Positions 1-10,241 of a DNA stretch of 64,000 bases are shown here, in pieces (the first letter of the stretch is position 1; each line of letters begins with the position of its first letter). The notes beneath the pieces are model-generated. The model ran no database searches. It was given only the letters and a program-made list of their open reading frames with translations, and had not been told where the DNA came from. Position numbers and translations under genes: made by a program. The DNA comes from Tetrastigma voinierianum (lineage: Eukaryota > Streptophyta > Magnoliopsida > Vitales > Vitaceae): assembly GCA_016808115.1 (NCBI GenBank), contig JAEQBH010005416.1, forward strand, positions 356,891-420,890, in the 5' to 3' direction.

Positions 1-373
1 CAATTCATATTAACGGGTCGTGTCAATAATAAATATTCTATTATATTCGATAACCCAAACATATATTTTATTATATTCGTCAACTCAAACACAACACGGA
101 CAATGAATTAGTTACAAATTTCAAATTCAAACACGATCGATTTAGTAATTGAGAAACATGACACTACACATATAATCCGTTTATTAAGTTGGTAATTTAA
201 AAATATATAAATTATAATTAATTCATAAATATTGAACCCATATAACATGTTAAATTGATTAATATAGGTTAAATATTAACTATCGTTATAAGGGTCAAAT
301 TCGTGACATAATATAACCGGCTTATTTATAAACAAATTATACAAGTCAACAAAAAATTGACCAAAATACAATT
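1..373. other. AT-rich flank, no gene
   Basis: AT-rich sequence left of the Tat element. No coding frame or RNA gene is visible. Scattered short motifs such as gggtcgtgtc and its complement suggest an old degraded repeat, but no boundary can be drawn. Confidence 0.5.
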
Positions 374-378
374 ATAAT
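374..378. repeat. Left target-site duplication (ATAAT) of the Tat element
   Basis: ATAAT lies directly before the TGATGATG start of the leftmost LTR piece. The same five bases follow the TCA end of the rightmost LTR at 17654-17658. A 5-bp duplication is the signature of LTR-retrotransposon integrase. It shows that everything from 379 to 17653 descends from one insertion site. Confidence 0.8.
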
Positions 379-610
379 TGATGATGCATTTTTCAACCAC
401 GGAATCGGTCGAGCGCAGGGAAGGTCAGCCGACCGATTGCCGAAGTGGGCCGGGATGTGCTTTTAATCATCCGGGCTGAAGTACGATTGCCGCAGAATAC
501 CGATCTGCAAACCTTGGTCATAGCACTCCTACAAAAAACGAATGAGTAGTCGCGAGGCTTCGCCTGCGGCCGCCCCGTCGGTTAGTTTCTTTCGAGAAAA
601 TAGAGGATCG
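379..610 (-). repeat. Truncated third LTR of the Tat element
   Basis: TGATGATGC followed by tttttcaacc matches the inner edge of the LTRs at 701 and 16892. Similarity continues through the segment ending near gtttctttcgagaaaa, then stops at a junction with a gag-leader remnant. Only about the first third of the LTR (on the plus strand) is present. Its outer edge is the true left boundary of the element because the TSD abuts it. Confidence 0.7.
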
Positions 611-629
611 GCTTAGGATCAAGCCAGGT

Positions 630-700
630 TCCTGATACCATCGCACCGAAGAAATCGCTTATATTTGTAAAGAATTGCTGTTCTACGTGACGCGCTTAAC
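630..700 (-). repeat. Remnant of PBS and gag leader between two LTR copies
   Basis: The segment gataccat...ttatatttgtaaagaa followed by a decayed PBS resembles 16827-16890, where the gag start codon (minus strand), leader and PBS adjoin the 5' LTR. Its presence left of the LTR at 701-1440 shows that this LTR once served as a 5' LTR too. That is the arrangement expected for a tandem LTR-internal-LTR-internal-LTR array with the second internal region mostly deleted. Confidence 0.65.
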
Positions 701-1440
701 CGATGATGCCTTTTTTCAACCTAACCCGCCGAGCGCAGGGGTCTGGCCGACCCGATTGTCAAGTGGCCGATGCGTGCTGATCGTCTGAGCCGCGAAGCAC
801 GACCGCCGCAATACCGATCTCGCAAACCTCGGGTCGTAGCACTCCTCTACAAAACGAATGAAAGCAGCCTACGAAATTTCGCCTCGTACGCTTCGACGCC
901 GTGCTCGCTTTCTTTAGCGAGAAAAGAGATCAAGTGAATCGCTTAGAGGGCGAATGTGTGTGTACATTTCACCGATGGGGTGACCTTGTATTTATGGTAG
1001 ATATTCTCCCATTGATGGTACTGGGATTCATTCCATCGACGAGATATTTCATTACAATCAGACGGATGGTATGTGATATAGAAATAGTAGTTTATTCTGG
1101 GATAATCTTCCTTCCTTATCAGAGATCCGATTTTGATGCCGATCTAATCTCGTCTTTCTTTCCTCATTGGTGATTCAGCCGACTTGCGGAATGATATATT
1201 ATTGCGGACTATTATATTTTCAGACTGGGTGGAGACTTCCCATAAGTGGCCTGGGGCTGCTTGACGTGACCTCCTTTCCTATCACTAAAAGGTCGGAATG
1301 TCAAGATAAAGAGGCCTCACGCCTCATCGGGCAAAGTTTCCCCTAATTCGAATTCAACTAATGGCCTTCGTGGTTCAATGGCTAGACTCTTTCTCGGGGT
1401 CGTGTGCGGATCATGAGCCTTAGTTTTTCAAACCCTATCG
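701..1440 (-). repeat. Middle LTR of the Tat element
   Basis: About 740 bp, starting (c)gatgatgcc and ending caaaccctatc, colinear with the right LTR. Shared landmarks are the attctcccattgatgg segment, the gataatcttccttccttat segment and the final caaaccctatc. The copies differ by many substitutions and small indels, so the insertion is old. It acts as the 3' LTR for the gag-pol unit to its right. Confidence 0.8.
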
Positions 1441-2049
1441 GCCATTTCGTACCAAGGTACGGTAATGCGGCGTACGAACGCCGTGATCGAAAGTGTAATT
1501 TCCACGTGTCCGCCAGTATCGGATTAGTCGTACTGGTCGGGCCATTTGTCTTTACAGATAATGATGACTCTTCTGGCTAGCTTCTTATTTCTTCCATCCC
1601 TAGCCTTTTTGTTTTTCGACATCCTCCGGCCTCAGGTGCCACCGCTTCCGACCTTTATTTCATTTCAATGAAGTTCTACTTCTTCTTAGTCTTCCTGTCT
1701 CGAGCCTTTTTGTGCGCAGTCTTTTCTCTCATTGCTCTTTCGTCCACTGCGCTCTTGGTTTTCTTTGATTTCTCTCTTCTCGCGATAAGACGAGTTGTTT
1801 CACTGGGTCAATTTTTGTTTTCATTATCCAATTTCACTGCGGGTCCGGTCGTTTCTTCTTCGCAGATATCGATGGTGATTTCTGGCTTATTGATGGTTCT
1901 CGACGAACTCCGGCGGTGTGTCTCCGACCTTTGGCCTGAGTCGACGCTCAAGGTGCCCCGAGGCTCCCTTCCCTGGACAAGGGCAAGGAAAGTGAATCGA
2001 TTAAATACTCCTGGGCCTGAATATCCACATCTCCGCTACACGCTTTAAT

Positions 2050-4195
2050 TCATGGACTCCAGCCAAGGTCGGGGTCCTTCTCATATGGCCATCTTCGCGC
2101 ACGCTATCGCTCCCTCATGCTCGGTGTGGTCCCCGACGCTCGAATTCCCATGGTCTCCGTGCCTAGGATGGTGTGTTTCTTCAAGTGGCCTTCGATAATC
2201 CGGGCCTTCGTCTCTTCGCATCCTTCATGTACATGCTTCTTTGCAGATTTCAATGTGTGTGTCCCGCTTCAACTCGCGCCCAATGGTCAGCATTTTGATT
2301 AGTCCGCCGGTTTTCTTTTAGGACAAGGGGCTTGTGTTCCCAAAGATCGCCTTGCTTCTTTACCTTAGCCCGGCGAGACATCCGAGGGCTTTCTTTATTT
2401 TCAGCGCCCGCGCCTCCTCGGTGATTTCCGATCTTCCTTCCTCCCATAAAGCCGTGGAAGGGACGCTATTTTTCGTTAGCTAATCGTAATTGGGAGCATG
2501 ATCCCCTGGAGCAAGGATCGACACTCATGCTCCTGAGCTCGGGCTACCCCCGATAATCTTCATGAGTGTTCGCTCGCTTTTTTGTCAGGAACTCAGGCGT
2601 GTTCACAATTTCCGATTCCAGACCGCCTACATATTTCAAAAGTTAGAATTGATCTCATTGTTGAAGATAACGCCATAGCATCGCTGGCTGAGGTCCTTCT
2701 CGTCCCACGGAGTTGATTAAGTCTGATGGGCCCTCGCCCATCGAGTTCAAGTCCACTCGATATGCCGCTTCCGAGGCGTTCGCTCCTTCCACCTGTGGAA
2801 GTACTCCCGTCATCTCCTCTCGCCGCTAAACCTACTAGGGGAACCACGTCTTGGCTGAGATGGTATCCTCGAAGCCCAGAGTTGCAAACAAAAACCTCGT
2901 GACTTTCTTATTGAGAAGGATAGGCCGGTTTTGGTCAAAGTTCCAAAGTTGGGGGTATCGTTATCTTCTCCGTCCTCTCATATCCATAAATCAGATCTGC
3001 CATGGCTCCTATATTTCAGCCAGCGATCCCATTCCTCGGGTCCGCTACGCAGGCAAAGAGGGTCCCTGTGTGGGGTCAGCTGAGCAGCCTTCGTCATGAT
3101 CACACCCATTACCGCCCGAACCCGCCTAACGAAGAAAGTTGGGCCAGCTTTCCTGAGAGCAGGGAAGAGGCGTGGAGGAGCACTAACCCCAAGTCAAGTG
3201 AGACCGGACTCTTATTTCACAATGCCGAGCCCAAGGGCGGGCGCAGCTCTGCTCTATTCTAAGGACTCGATCGTCGGTTACCTTGCCAGATTGATGAGGC
3301 GTTAGCCTATCTCAGTCGCCTCGAGTAAGTTCCGATACCTTGCCCTTTTGACTTCATTTTGAGATGAGTTTGAGCTTGCGTTGGATCGTTTGAATGCCTG
3401 TTGGATGTACGGTGGCCTACTCATTTGAAGGGTTTAGCGGAAAGAACCACCAAAATAAATGAAAGGTCATGCCAAAGCGGCCCGAGCTTATATAAAGCGG
3501 TGGCTTCCCTATCATCAGCGGTAGGCTGCGGTCGGATGCAACGATATGGCCAGAGGCCGTGAAGCTCAAGTCAGATCTGAAACATACCACTTTGGCTCGT
3601 GTTCGGGCCGAGAGTAGGGAAGACGAGGCCCGGAATAGCTTGAGGGCGGCTGAAGGCGAGCTTCAGGAGGCTCGGAGTGAATTGAGAAATTTGTGCGAGC
3701 GGCTTGATGGAGGCTAGGGACGGGCTCTGATCCGCTGATATGAACTTCCCGGATGGTCGAGGGACGAGCTTCTCATGTCAGCGGGGCTCGGGAGTCTAAG
3801 GAAGAGCTGCGTGCAATCAAAGACGATCTTCGTGACAAGACGACGCTGTTGGACGAGGCTCGTCGCGAGGCTAACGAGGCAGTCGGCTCGGTGGAACGTT
3901 TGAATGAGGAGTGTCGCGGGTTACGTGGGGATCTTCATCAGCAAATAACTTTAGTGGCTCAGCGAGACGAAGTTATCGGAAGACTGAGGGCTAAGGCTTC
4001 CAATCAATGGGTTTTCTGGATGGCTCGCTTTTAGGAAAGAAGGTTATTCTTCCTTATTGGCTGGACTTCAACTTTGACCTTCCTAGTGACGAGGAGGAAG
4101 AGGGATCCTTCTCTGCTGATTATCCTGGAGAGCCGGGCACCCCCGCTGAGGCCCACTCCCCCTCTTCACCGTCTGCTTCTCCTTCTTTTTCCTGA
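2050..4195 (+). pseudogene. Antisense extra ORF of the Tat element (PF04195/Transposase_28-like, coiled coil, acidic tail), degenerate
   Basis: This plus-strand coding remnant runs opposite to gag-pol, between integrase and the LTR. Fragments fit the antisense ORF known from Tat elements: VPLQLAPNG near 2262-2286, then HKA followed in the shifted frame by WKGRYFSLANRNWEHDPLEQ near 2455-2515. Next comes a long charged helix in two pieces, LKSDLKHTTLARVRAESRED (from about 3557) and ESKEELRAIKDDLRDKTTLL (from about 3790), with heptad-like spacing typical of a coiled coil. The end is an acidic, proline/serine-rich tail (LDFNFDLPSDEEEEGSF) with a stop at 4195. Stops and frameshifts separate the pieces, so it is a pseudogene. 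The family's function is unknown. The domain assignment is from memory of the family and has not been searched. Confidence 0.6.
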
Positions 4196-4729
4196 TCTCC
4201 TGTGCTCGTCTTTGCCTGCCCGACGTCGACTTTTACACTTTTCTCTTTTTTTTTTTGTTGGGCCTAGGACCCAAGACATATGTAACCTTTTCTTCAATGA
4301 ACATTCATTATTTTATTTTACTTATTTCGCCTCTGTTTGTGCTCTTCGCGTTGTTCTGCTTGATTTGACTTTACTTCTTGTCTGCATGGTCTGGATTTAA
4401 GCGCCTGAGTTGTGATGTTGAACTCCTTAGGTTGTTCGTGAGGCTCTGGGCTCAGCCTTATGGTTGAATAACTGGCTGAAGCTGTCCCTTAGGCTACGTG
4501 GCCCTATGTAGAATGGATTGAGCTCTTCATGTGGAATGGTTGCTTCGTCGGTCTTTCTAGAGACTCTGTCGGAATTTGAAATTTGCACGAGTTGAAGCTG
4601 AATCAGCACGATTGCATGGCCTATCTTGAGTAGATAAAGGCGAGGTCGAGTGGTGCTTGGGCTCTATCGGTTGGAGTTGCTTGAGTTGAGCCCGACTCCT
4701 TAGTGCATGGCACAGTAATAGAGATCGTA

Positions 4730-5095
4730 GAGCTCGTCAGGTGAACTGTTGAGAAGAGCTCATCTATGTGAGCGGTAAATAAAGCTTCGTCCATGTGGAC
4801 TCTTTGGGAAGAGCTTCGTCAATCGTGAGACTGCGGGAAGAACTCGTGGAGTGTGACATGTTGGCGAACTACGTTCATGTGGCTTCTTGGGAAGAGCTAG
4901 TCTATGTGAACTCGTCAATCGCGAGCTGCTGGGAAGAGCTCATCTATGTGAACTGTTCGGCGGAGCTCGTCTATGTGAACTCGTAAATTGCGAACTGCTG
5001 GAAAGAGCTCGTCAGTGTGACATGTTGGGCAGAGCTCGTCCATGTGGATTGCTGGGAAGAGCTCGTCTATGTGAACTCGATCAATCATGACTAGC
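4730..5095. repeat. Tandem array of about 40-bp units in the Tat 3' region
   Basis: Repeats of a unit containing gaagagctcgtctatgtgaa, usually followed by an ctcgtcaatcgcgagctgct-like spacer, occur about nine times with many small indels. The array lies between the antisense ORF and the pol end. Open frames across it come from the repeat and are not genes. Confidence 0.75.
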
Positions 5096-5219
5096 GAATC
5101 CAGGTATTGGTAGTAAGTGTGATGTAACTGAGCTAATCGACTCCTGAGTAACACGTCTTCGGTTGAATTGGTGAGCTCTTCTAGCGAGGCCCGAATTGGG
5201 TTTGCGAAATTTGAATGGC

Positions 5220-6245
5220 TGAGCTATCGATTCCTTAGGTAGCGTGACCTGTCCAGAGTAGACAAACTCGTCAAAGTGTTCTTGGAGCTCCGGGCGTTGG
5301 TCGTGGCGATGTAGTACGAGTTGATTTGACTCCTCGGGTAGGCGTGACACATCGGTGAAGCGAACTTCGTCAAGTGAGTTGTTGGGCTCAGGCGTTGTGT
5401 GAGTGGCGATGTAGCATGGTGATCGACTCCTGGTGGCGTGACTGTCGAGTAGAAGAACCTTCGTCGAAGTGGTGCTTTGGGCTCGGGCGTGGTAGGTGGC
5501 GATGTAACTGGTGTTCGACTCCTCGGGTAGTGTGACTGTCGGAGTAGGCAATTTCGTCAAAGTGAGTTCTTTGGGCTCGGGCGTGGTCGAGTGGCGTGTA
5601 GCTGGTACGTTCGACTCCTCGGGTAAGCGTGACACATCGAGGTAGAGCGAACTTCGTTAAAGTGGCCTGGCCCGGGCTCGAGACGCGTAGGCGAGTGGCG
5701 ATGTAGCATGGTGATCGACTCCTCGGGTAGCATGACTGTCAGATGAAGCGAACTTTCGTCAAAGAACTGGCAGACTCCGGTATTTGTGGCAGTGGCGATG
5801 TAGTCACAGGTTGATCGACTCCTCGTGGCGTGACTGTCAGGAGTAAGATGAACTTCGTCGAAAATTTCTTGGAGCTCGGCTGTCGTAGTGGCGATGTAAC
5901 TGTCGTCGACTCCTCGATTAACGTGACTGTCGGAGTAAGGCCGAACTCGTCAGCGGCTGGCAGGCTCGAGGGCGCGTGGCGAATGGCGATGTAACTGGTG
6001 TGACTCCTCGGGTAAGCGTGACTGTCGAGTAAACGAACTCGTTAAAGAGATTTCTTTGGGCTCCGAGCGTATGTAGTGGCGATGTAACTTTGGTGTCGAC
6101 TCCTGGTGCGTGACTTGTCCACGGTAAACGAACTTCGTCAGCGGCTGGCGGGCTTAGCGTGGCGAGTGGCGATGTAACTGGTATTCGACTCCTCGAATGG
6201 CGTGACTGTCGAAGTGAGCGAACTTCCGTCAAAGTGAGGTACAAC
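5220..6245. repeat. Tandem array of about 96-bp units in the Tat 3' region
   Basis: The marker ggcgatgta recurs at about 5304, 5404, 5498, 5592 (variant), 5697, 5794, 5889, 5985, 6078 and 6168, a mean spacing near 96 bp. Each unit also carries tcgactcctcgggta, gtgactgtcggagta, cttcgtcaaag and a gggctcgggcgt block. Ten or more degenerate units are present. Arrays at this place are known in Tat/Ogre elements and can seed satellite DNA. Confidence 0.85.
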
Positions 6246-6599
6246 TGCGTCGCGGCCATTCGACTTAGATTTTTCTTGGAAGGTCTGACGCCTTTAATCT
6301 TTGATTTATGGAGAACTTGGAACGTTCGGGCGATTTTTTGAGTGTTTTGGCCTTCTTATAAATGGTTGCTTCATTGCTATGGAGTTTATACTTTGTATAT
6401 TCTACTTTTTCTGGTGCGTAACTGAAATCCAGGCGAGATGAAGCGTCGAGGTCTGGTCATCTTCGTTGGGGATCCTCCTGAAGATTTTATTTCAGTTATG
6501 TTGTTCTTCTACCTGTGGGAGTTGTGTTTTTCCCTAGTCTCCCCTTTATGGGAGTCATGTTATTCCCTAGCTCCATGCTAGGGAATGCGCCCGAAGAGG

Positions 6600-6935
6600 G
6601 TGATGCCTTTCTTGCGTCGCCTTCTCCATTTTCTGTTCTCCTTTCTCTTCCTTTCTCCTTTCGCCTTCTCCATTTTCTGTTCTCCTTTCTCTTCCTTTCT
6701 CCTTTCTCCTTCTCCTTCTTTTTCATCTTTTTTTCCACATCTCATTCTCCCCTTTTTTGTTTCTTCTTTAAACTCCTTCCGCCCTTTTTTTCTTGTTTTT
6801 CCTCTTTTTCCACATTTGTTTCTCCCTCTTTCTCACGAACTCTTTCCATCCCTTTTCTTCTTCTCCTATTTTCCACCTTTCTAGCCTTCTTCCATTTTTT
6901 TCCATCTCATTTCTTTTTCTTCTGAAGGGTTTTTT
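6600..6935. repeat. Pyrimidine-rich tract downstream of integrase
   Basis: About 330 bp of nearly pure C/T on the plus strand (purines on the coding minus strand of the element), built from degenerate ttctcctttctc units. A 50-60 bp block is repeated near 6617-6705. Proline/phenylalanine- or lysine/arginine-rich frames across it are compositional artefacts. Confidence 0.7.
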
Positions 6936-7185
6936 TAAGGAATTGCTTGTCTTGAATGCTTCCAATATGCTGTCGATGAGACAAGCGATTATGGCCAGAT
7001 ATGTCTGATTGGAATAAATAGTGACTTTTCCTTTTATGTCTATGAGCTTTCTCATTCAATTGCATGTAATTTTTCTGAGCATTATATGTCTGAGTTGTTT
7101 GTGACGTCTTAACAGAATAACCATTAAATGGTCGAATCTTTAACTGAAAATTGATAAATCTTCATTTAAGATTACAAACCAAGGT

Positions 7186-8215
7186 CTACTGATAAAAGCG
7201 TTTAAGATGCTCCGCATTCCAGGCATGCTGTAAAATTTTTCCCTCCTCTGTTTGGAGTTCGTAATTGCCTGGTCTAACGACTCGAGATATGATATAAGGG
7301 CCTTCCCAATTGTGGCCCAATTTCCCATGTGTTGGATTATTCCTTGCTGGCAATAGCTTTTTTAAGACCAAATCACCCGGCATGTAGCTCCTGGGTTTGA
7401 CTTTTTGGTTGTAGTACCTCGCCATCTTTCTTTGGTAGTCTTTTGTATGCCTTGAGTAGCGCTAGCGTTTTAAATGCAAGAGTCGAATTTGAAGCGGAGA
7501 TCCTCGTCATTGTGCTCCCAGCTGGCATGACTCGATCCTTAGGGCTTTAATCCGATTTATTTGTTCTCAGCTTGATCTCTTAGAAGGCCTAAAACGAATG
7601 GGGTTTCGGGTTGTTGATTACGTAATAGATCTGTGGGCCATGGCACCTCGGGGAGTATTCTACCCACTTTCCTTTGAGATCTTCGAGTTTGGTCTTTAAT
7701 GCGGCACTAAGGGTTCGATGGTGACTTGGCTGTCATTCAGGCGTAATGGATGTCTTCAGGAATGATAATTCTTAATTTAGGCTCGGCCACACGAAATCTC
7801 TAGAATTTGGAGTTGTCAGGTGTTTTCCGTTATGCGATACTAGGGGCTCTTGGGATCTTAGAACTTGCATATGATGGCTCGCCACACAAAATTCGCGTAT
7901 TTACTACGTTACGTGATTGGTATGGCTCGGCCAGCGAGTGTGAGATAATCTGACGGTGAAATCGTGAACCTGCTGACATTTCTGGGGGCAAAGGTCCCAG
8001 TATGTCAAGACCCCATTGTTGGAAGGGCCAGGGGCTTGTGATTGATGTTAAGGGCTCTGACGGGAGGCGTGAAATCTTGGCGTGCTCACAGCGAATCTTT
8101 ACATTTCTTAATTTAGATGGGTTTGCATCTTTAGTATTGTAGGCCCGGTGGTATCCTTGTCTCACAAGACCTTTCTGTGAGCTCGAGCTCCGATGTGATT
8201 TCATCATATACCCTC
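7186..8215 (-). pseudogene. Tat element integrase domain (pol C-terminus), degenerate
   Basis: Integrase inserts the cDNA into the host chromosome. The C-terminal part is well kept: KVKPRSYMPGDLVLKK, then KLGHNWEGPYIISRVVRPGN and WNAEHLKRFYQ with a stop at 7186, the usual end of Tat pol. Upstream, AKISRLPSEPLTSITSPWPF followed by QQWGLDILGPLPP (about 8040-7970) marks the start of the catalytic core, including its first Asp. The rest of the core, where the other acidic residues should lie, is frameshifted. It is the last recognisable pol domain before the tandem-repeat 3' region. Confidence 0.8.
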
Positions 8216-8236
8216 TTTAACTTCCCTTAGCACGTA

Positions 8237-9480
8237 TTAAATGTTTTTTCCCGTGATACACTTGAGGATTTGTGTGAAGAAACCTCGCTTATACAGGCTT
8301 CCCTTATGATTAGTGAACTGGGACCTGGAGTCCTTGTTTTGGCGCTCGCCGGGTCGTCGGGTGGGCGTCAGATCTATTATATAGTCCCAAATGGGGTCCA
8401 TCAACTTGGCTCGGACGGGCACAGAACGCCTCCAAATCGCGAGAGTCGTAGAGGGGCTGCACTTGATGTTCGATAGGTGTGTCGACCCATTTGAGGTCTT
8501 CTTGCAAGGCTGTCTTTAGTTTTGCCAAGGCGTCGACTCGGGAGTTCTTTGCTCTGGGGACATGTCTGACCTGAACCTGTACGAATTTCTTTAATAAATC
8601 TCGTACCTTTTGGAGATATAGAATCATCCTTCCAACAGCTCGTATTGGGGTGTCTTATTTGTCTTCTTACCCGGTGGGGTCATTTGCGGACTCGGTGATC
8701 AACTCAGTGAATGAGTAAGATTGAGGCTGTATGGCGGCCTCATATTGACCTCGTTGATGGGGCTACGGAATCCGTCGAGTCGCGTGCTCTATGTCTATTC
8801 CTTGGGGTGAGGTCAGATTAGACACCGCTCACGCTTCGCTTGTGCGTTCGAGCTTCTACGAGAGAGTTTCGAGCGGGGAAGTCATTCGTTGCTTGGCGTT
8901 AAGGCATGTTCAGCGGGGTGAACTCCATGATATGAAGTCGGCTAAGACTGCCCTTTTATCATTGTTTTTGGTTTGTATCTGATCTTCAGTTCCTCGACTC
9001 TACTGGCCCACTTCATATTATACGGAACCACGGTTTATGTAACGCGCTTCATCGGGTGTCCGGATTACAGGACACCATGGTGTGGCACGGAAGTAAGGCG
9101 GAGTTTTCGGGCGGCGGTTACCAAGGCGAGTGGTTTCTCCATCCTGGGTATCTCTCCTGGCCTCTCCCTCAAAGCTCGGTTGCAATAGTAAGCGGGTCTT
9201 TGCTCGCTCTTTGTCTCTGACGGGACGACACTATTCGAGAAATGCAGAAACTGACTGGGTATGGGGTGAGGGCTCCGCTGTCGGACTTACTAGAATGGGG
9301 GGAGCTTAGATATGTTTTCAAGGCTGAAAATGCTTCCTCACTTTGTATCCATTGAAGGCCTTCTTCGAGGACTTGGAAGAAAGTGGCATTTATCCTTGCA
9401 GGGACACGAATCGGCAAGACGACAATCCTTCCCGTCAGACTTCTTGAACTGCTTCTTCTGCTTGATGGCGAAGGCATGTC
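8237..9480 (-). pseudogene. Tat element RNase H region and pol spacer, degenerate
   Basis: Two blocks are recognisable. Near 9400-9300, LQWIQSEEAFSALKTYLSSP matches the post-RT connection to RNase H (the WTxECQxAFxxLKxYLSSP pattern of Tat pol). Near 8625-8500, MILYLQKVRDLLKKFVQVQV followed by HVPRAKNSRVDALAKL is the C-terminal RNase H block. A spacer follows with WDYIIDLTP and SLYKRGFFTQILKCI, which leads to the integrase zinc-binding region. Frameshifts separate every block. The activity would have degraded the RNA template during reverse transcription. Confidence 0.7.
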
Positions 9481-9635
9481 GTCTGACTTTTATCTTTATG
9501 CGGATTTGCCTCAATTCCTCGGTGGTTGACTATAAAACCCAGGAATTTTCCTCTTTGATACTCGAAGCACATTTATTTGGATTTAGTTTCATGTTATAGT
9601 TTCTAAGATGCGGAGCGCTTCGGATGATAGATGGG

Positions 9636-9936
9636 CTATGTGGAGCCCGGTGAGTGGATTACCAACATGTCATCTATGTATACTTCCCATAGTTGTGCCC
9701 TATAGCGGTTTTGAAACATCCGATTCACCAACCTCGATATGTGGCTCTGCGTTTTGAGCCCGAAAGGCATCCGCGCGTGCGAAATAAGTTCCACACTGTA
9801 TGTTGTGGCCGAGCGACGTCTTTTCTTGGTCACCTGGGTCCATACTGATCTGGTTGTAGCCGGAGAAGGCATCCATGAAACTGAGGAGTTCATGGCTTGC
9901 GGTGGCATCTACGATGAGGTCAAGTCGCGGCAAAGG
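9636..9936 (-). pseudogene. Tat reverse transcriptase, C-terminal half, interrupted by Copia
   Basis: Minus-strand RT palm motifs are visible in two frames: PLPRLDLIVDATASHELLSF, MDAFSGYNQI, then MPFGLK and the catalytic block VYIDDMLV, in which YIDD carries the metal-binding aspartates. A frameshift lies between the SGYNQI and MPFGLK blocks. The upstream half is at 14193-14420, beyond the nested Copia element. The two halves join at CPKDSF|PLPRLDL without loss. Confidence 0.85.
9932..9936. repeat. Left TSD (AAAGG) of the nested Copia
   Basis: AAAGG directly precedes the TGTTGAAA start of the 5' LTR and recurs at 14188-14192 after the 3' LTR. Confidence 0.9.
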
Positions 9937-10229
9937 TGTTGAAAATCAAGCCCACGTCGCCTCATGCTTGTGCATGTTTCTCTCCATATTTAGCATTCCT
10001 CTTTTCCTTTTTAACTCTGAATTAATGCAACACCATCTATATGATTACCCCGAATCGTAGTGGGCCAGGTGGTTTAATTCACTTTCCTTCATAAGAAATT
10101 TTGTCCGGTGATATTGTCACTTTCCAGAATTATCTCAAATCTGTAAACTATTTATTTCCTATTTTCTTTCATTACAAAAATAAGAAGTGAGACTAGATTC
10201 CTCTAGAGTTTTTGCCTTCAAATTCTTCA
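9937..10229 (+). repeat. 5' LTR of the nested Copia
   Basis: Starts TGTTGAAAATC and ends ccttcaaattcttca, followed at once by the PBS. It is colinear with 13891-14187 apart from a few substitutions and short gaps. Confidence 0.9.
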
Positions 10230-10241
10230 TGGTATCAGAGC
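10230..10241 (+). other. Primer binding site (tRNA-iMet type)
   Basis: TGGTATCAGAGC lies immediately 3' of the LTR. This is the standard plant Copia PBS, complementary to the 3' end of initiator methionine tRNA, which primes minus-strand DNA synthesis. Confidence 0.9.

Noticed and set aside
1668..2048. Hydrophobic 126-codon plus-strand frame
   Set aside because: Could be the leader of the antisense ORF, but no motif was recognised and the hydrophobicity follows T-rich sequence. Not called as a gene.
5081..5635. 184-codon minus-strand open frame
   Set aside because: It runs through the 96-bp tandem units and repeats the same peptide pattern; no start context or homology.
6515..7055. Long Phe/Ser/Pro- and Lys/Arg-rich open frames
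   Set aside because: Low-complexity pyrimidine tract; open by composition.
10230..10241. Possible tRNA fragments at TGGTATCAGAGC sites
   Set aside because: These are primer binding sites next to LTRs, not tRNA genes; no cloverleaf in the flanks.
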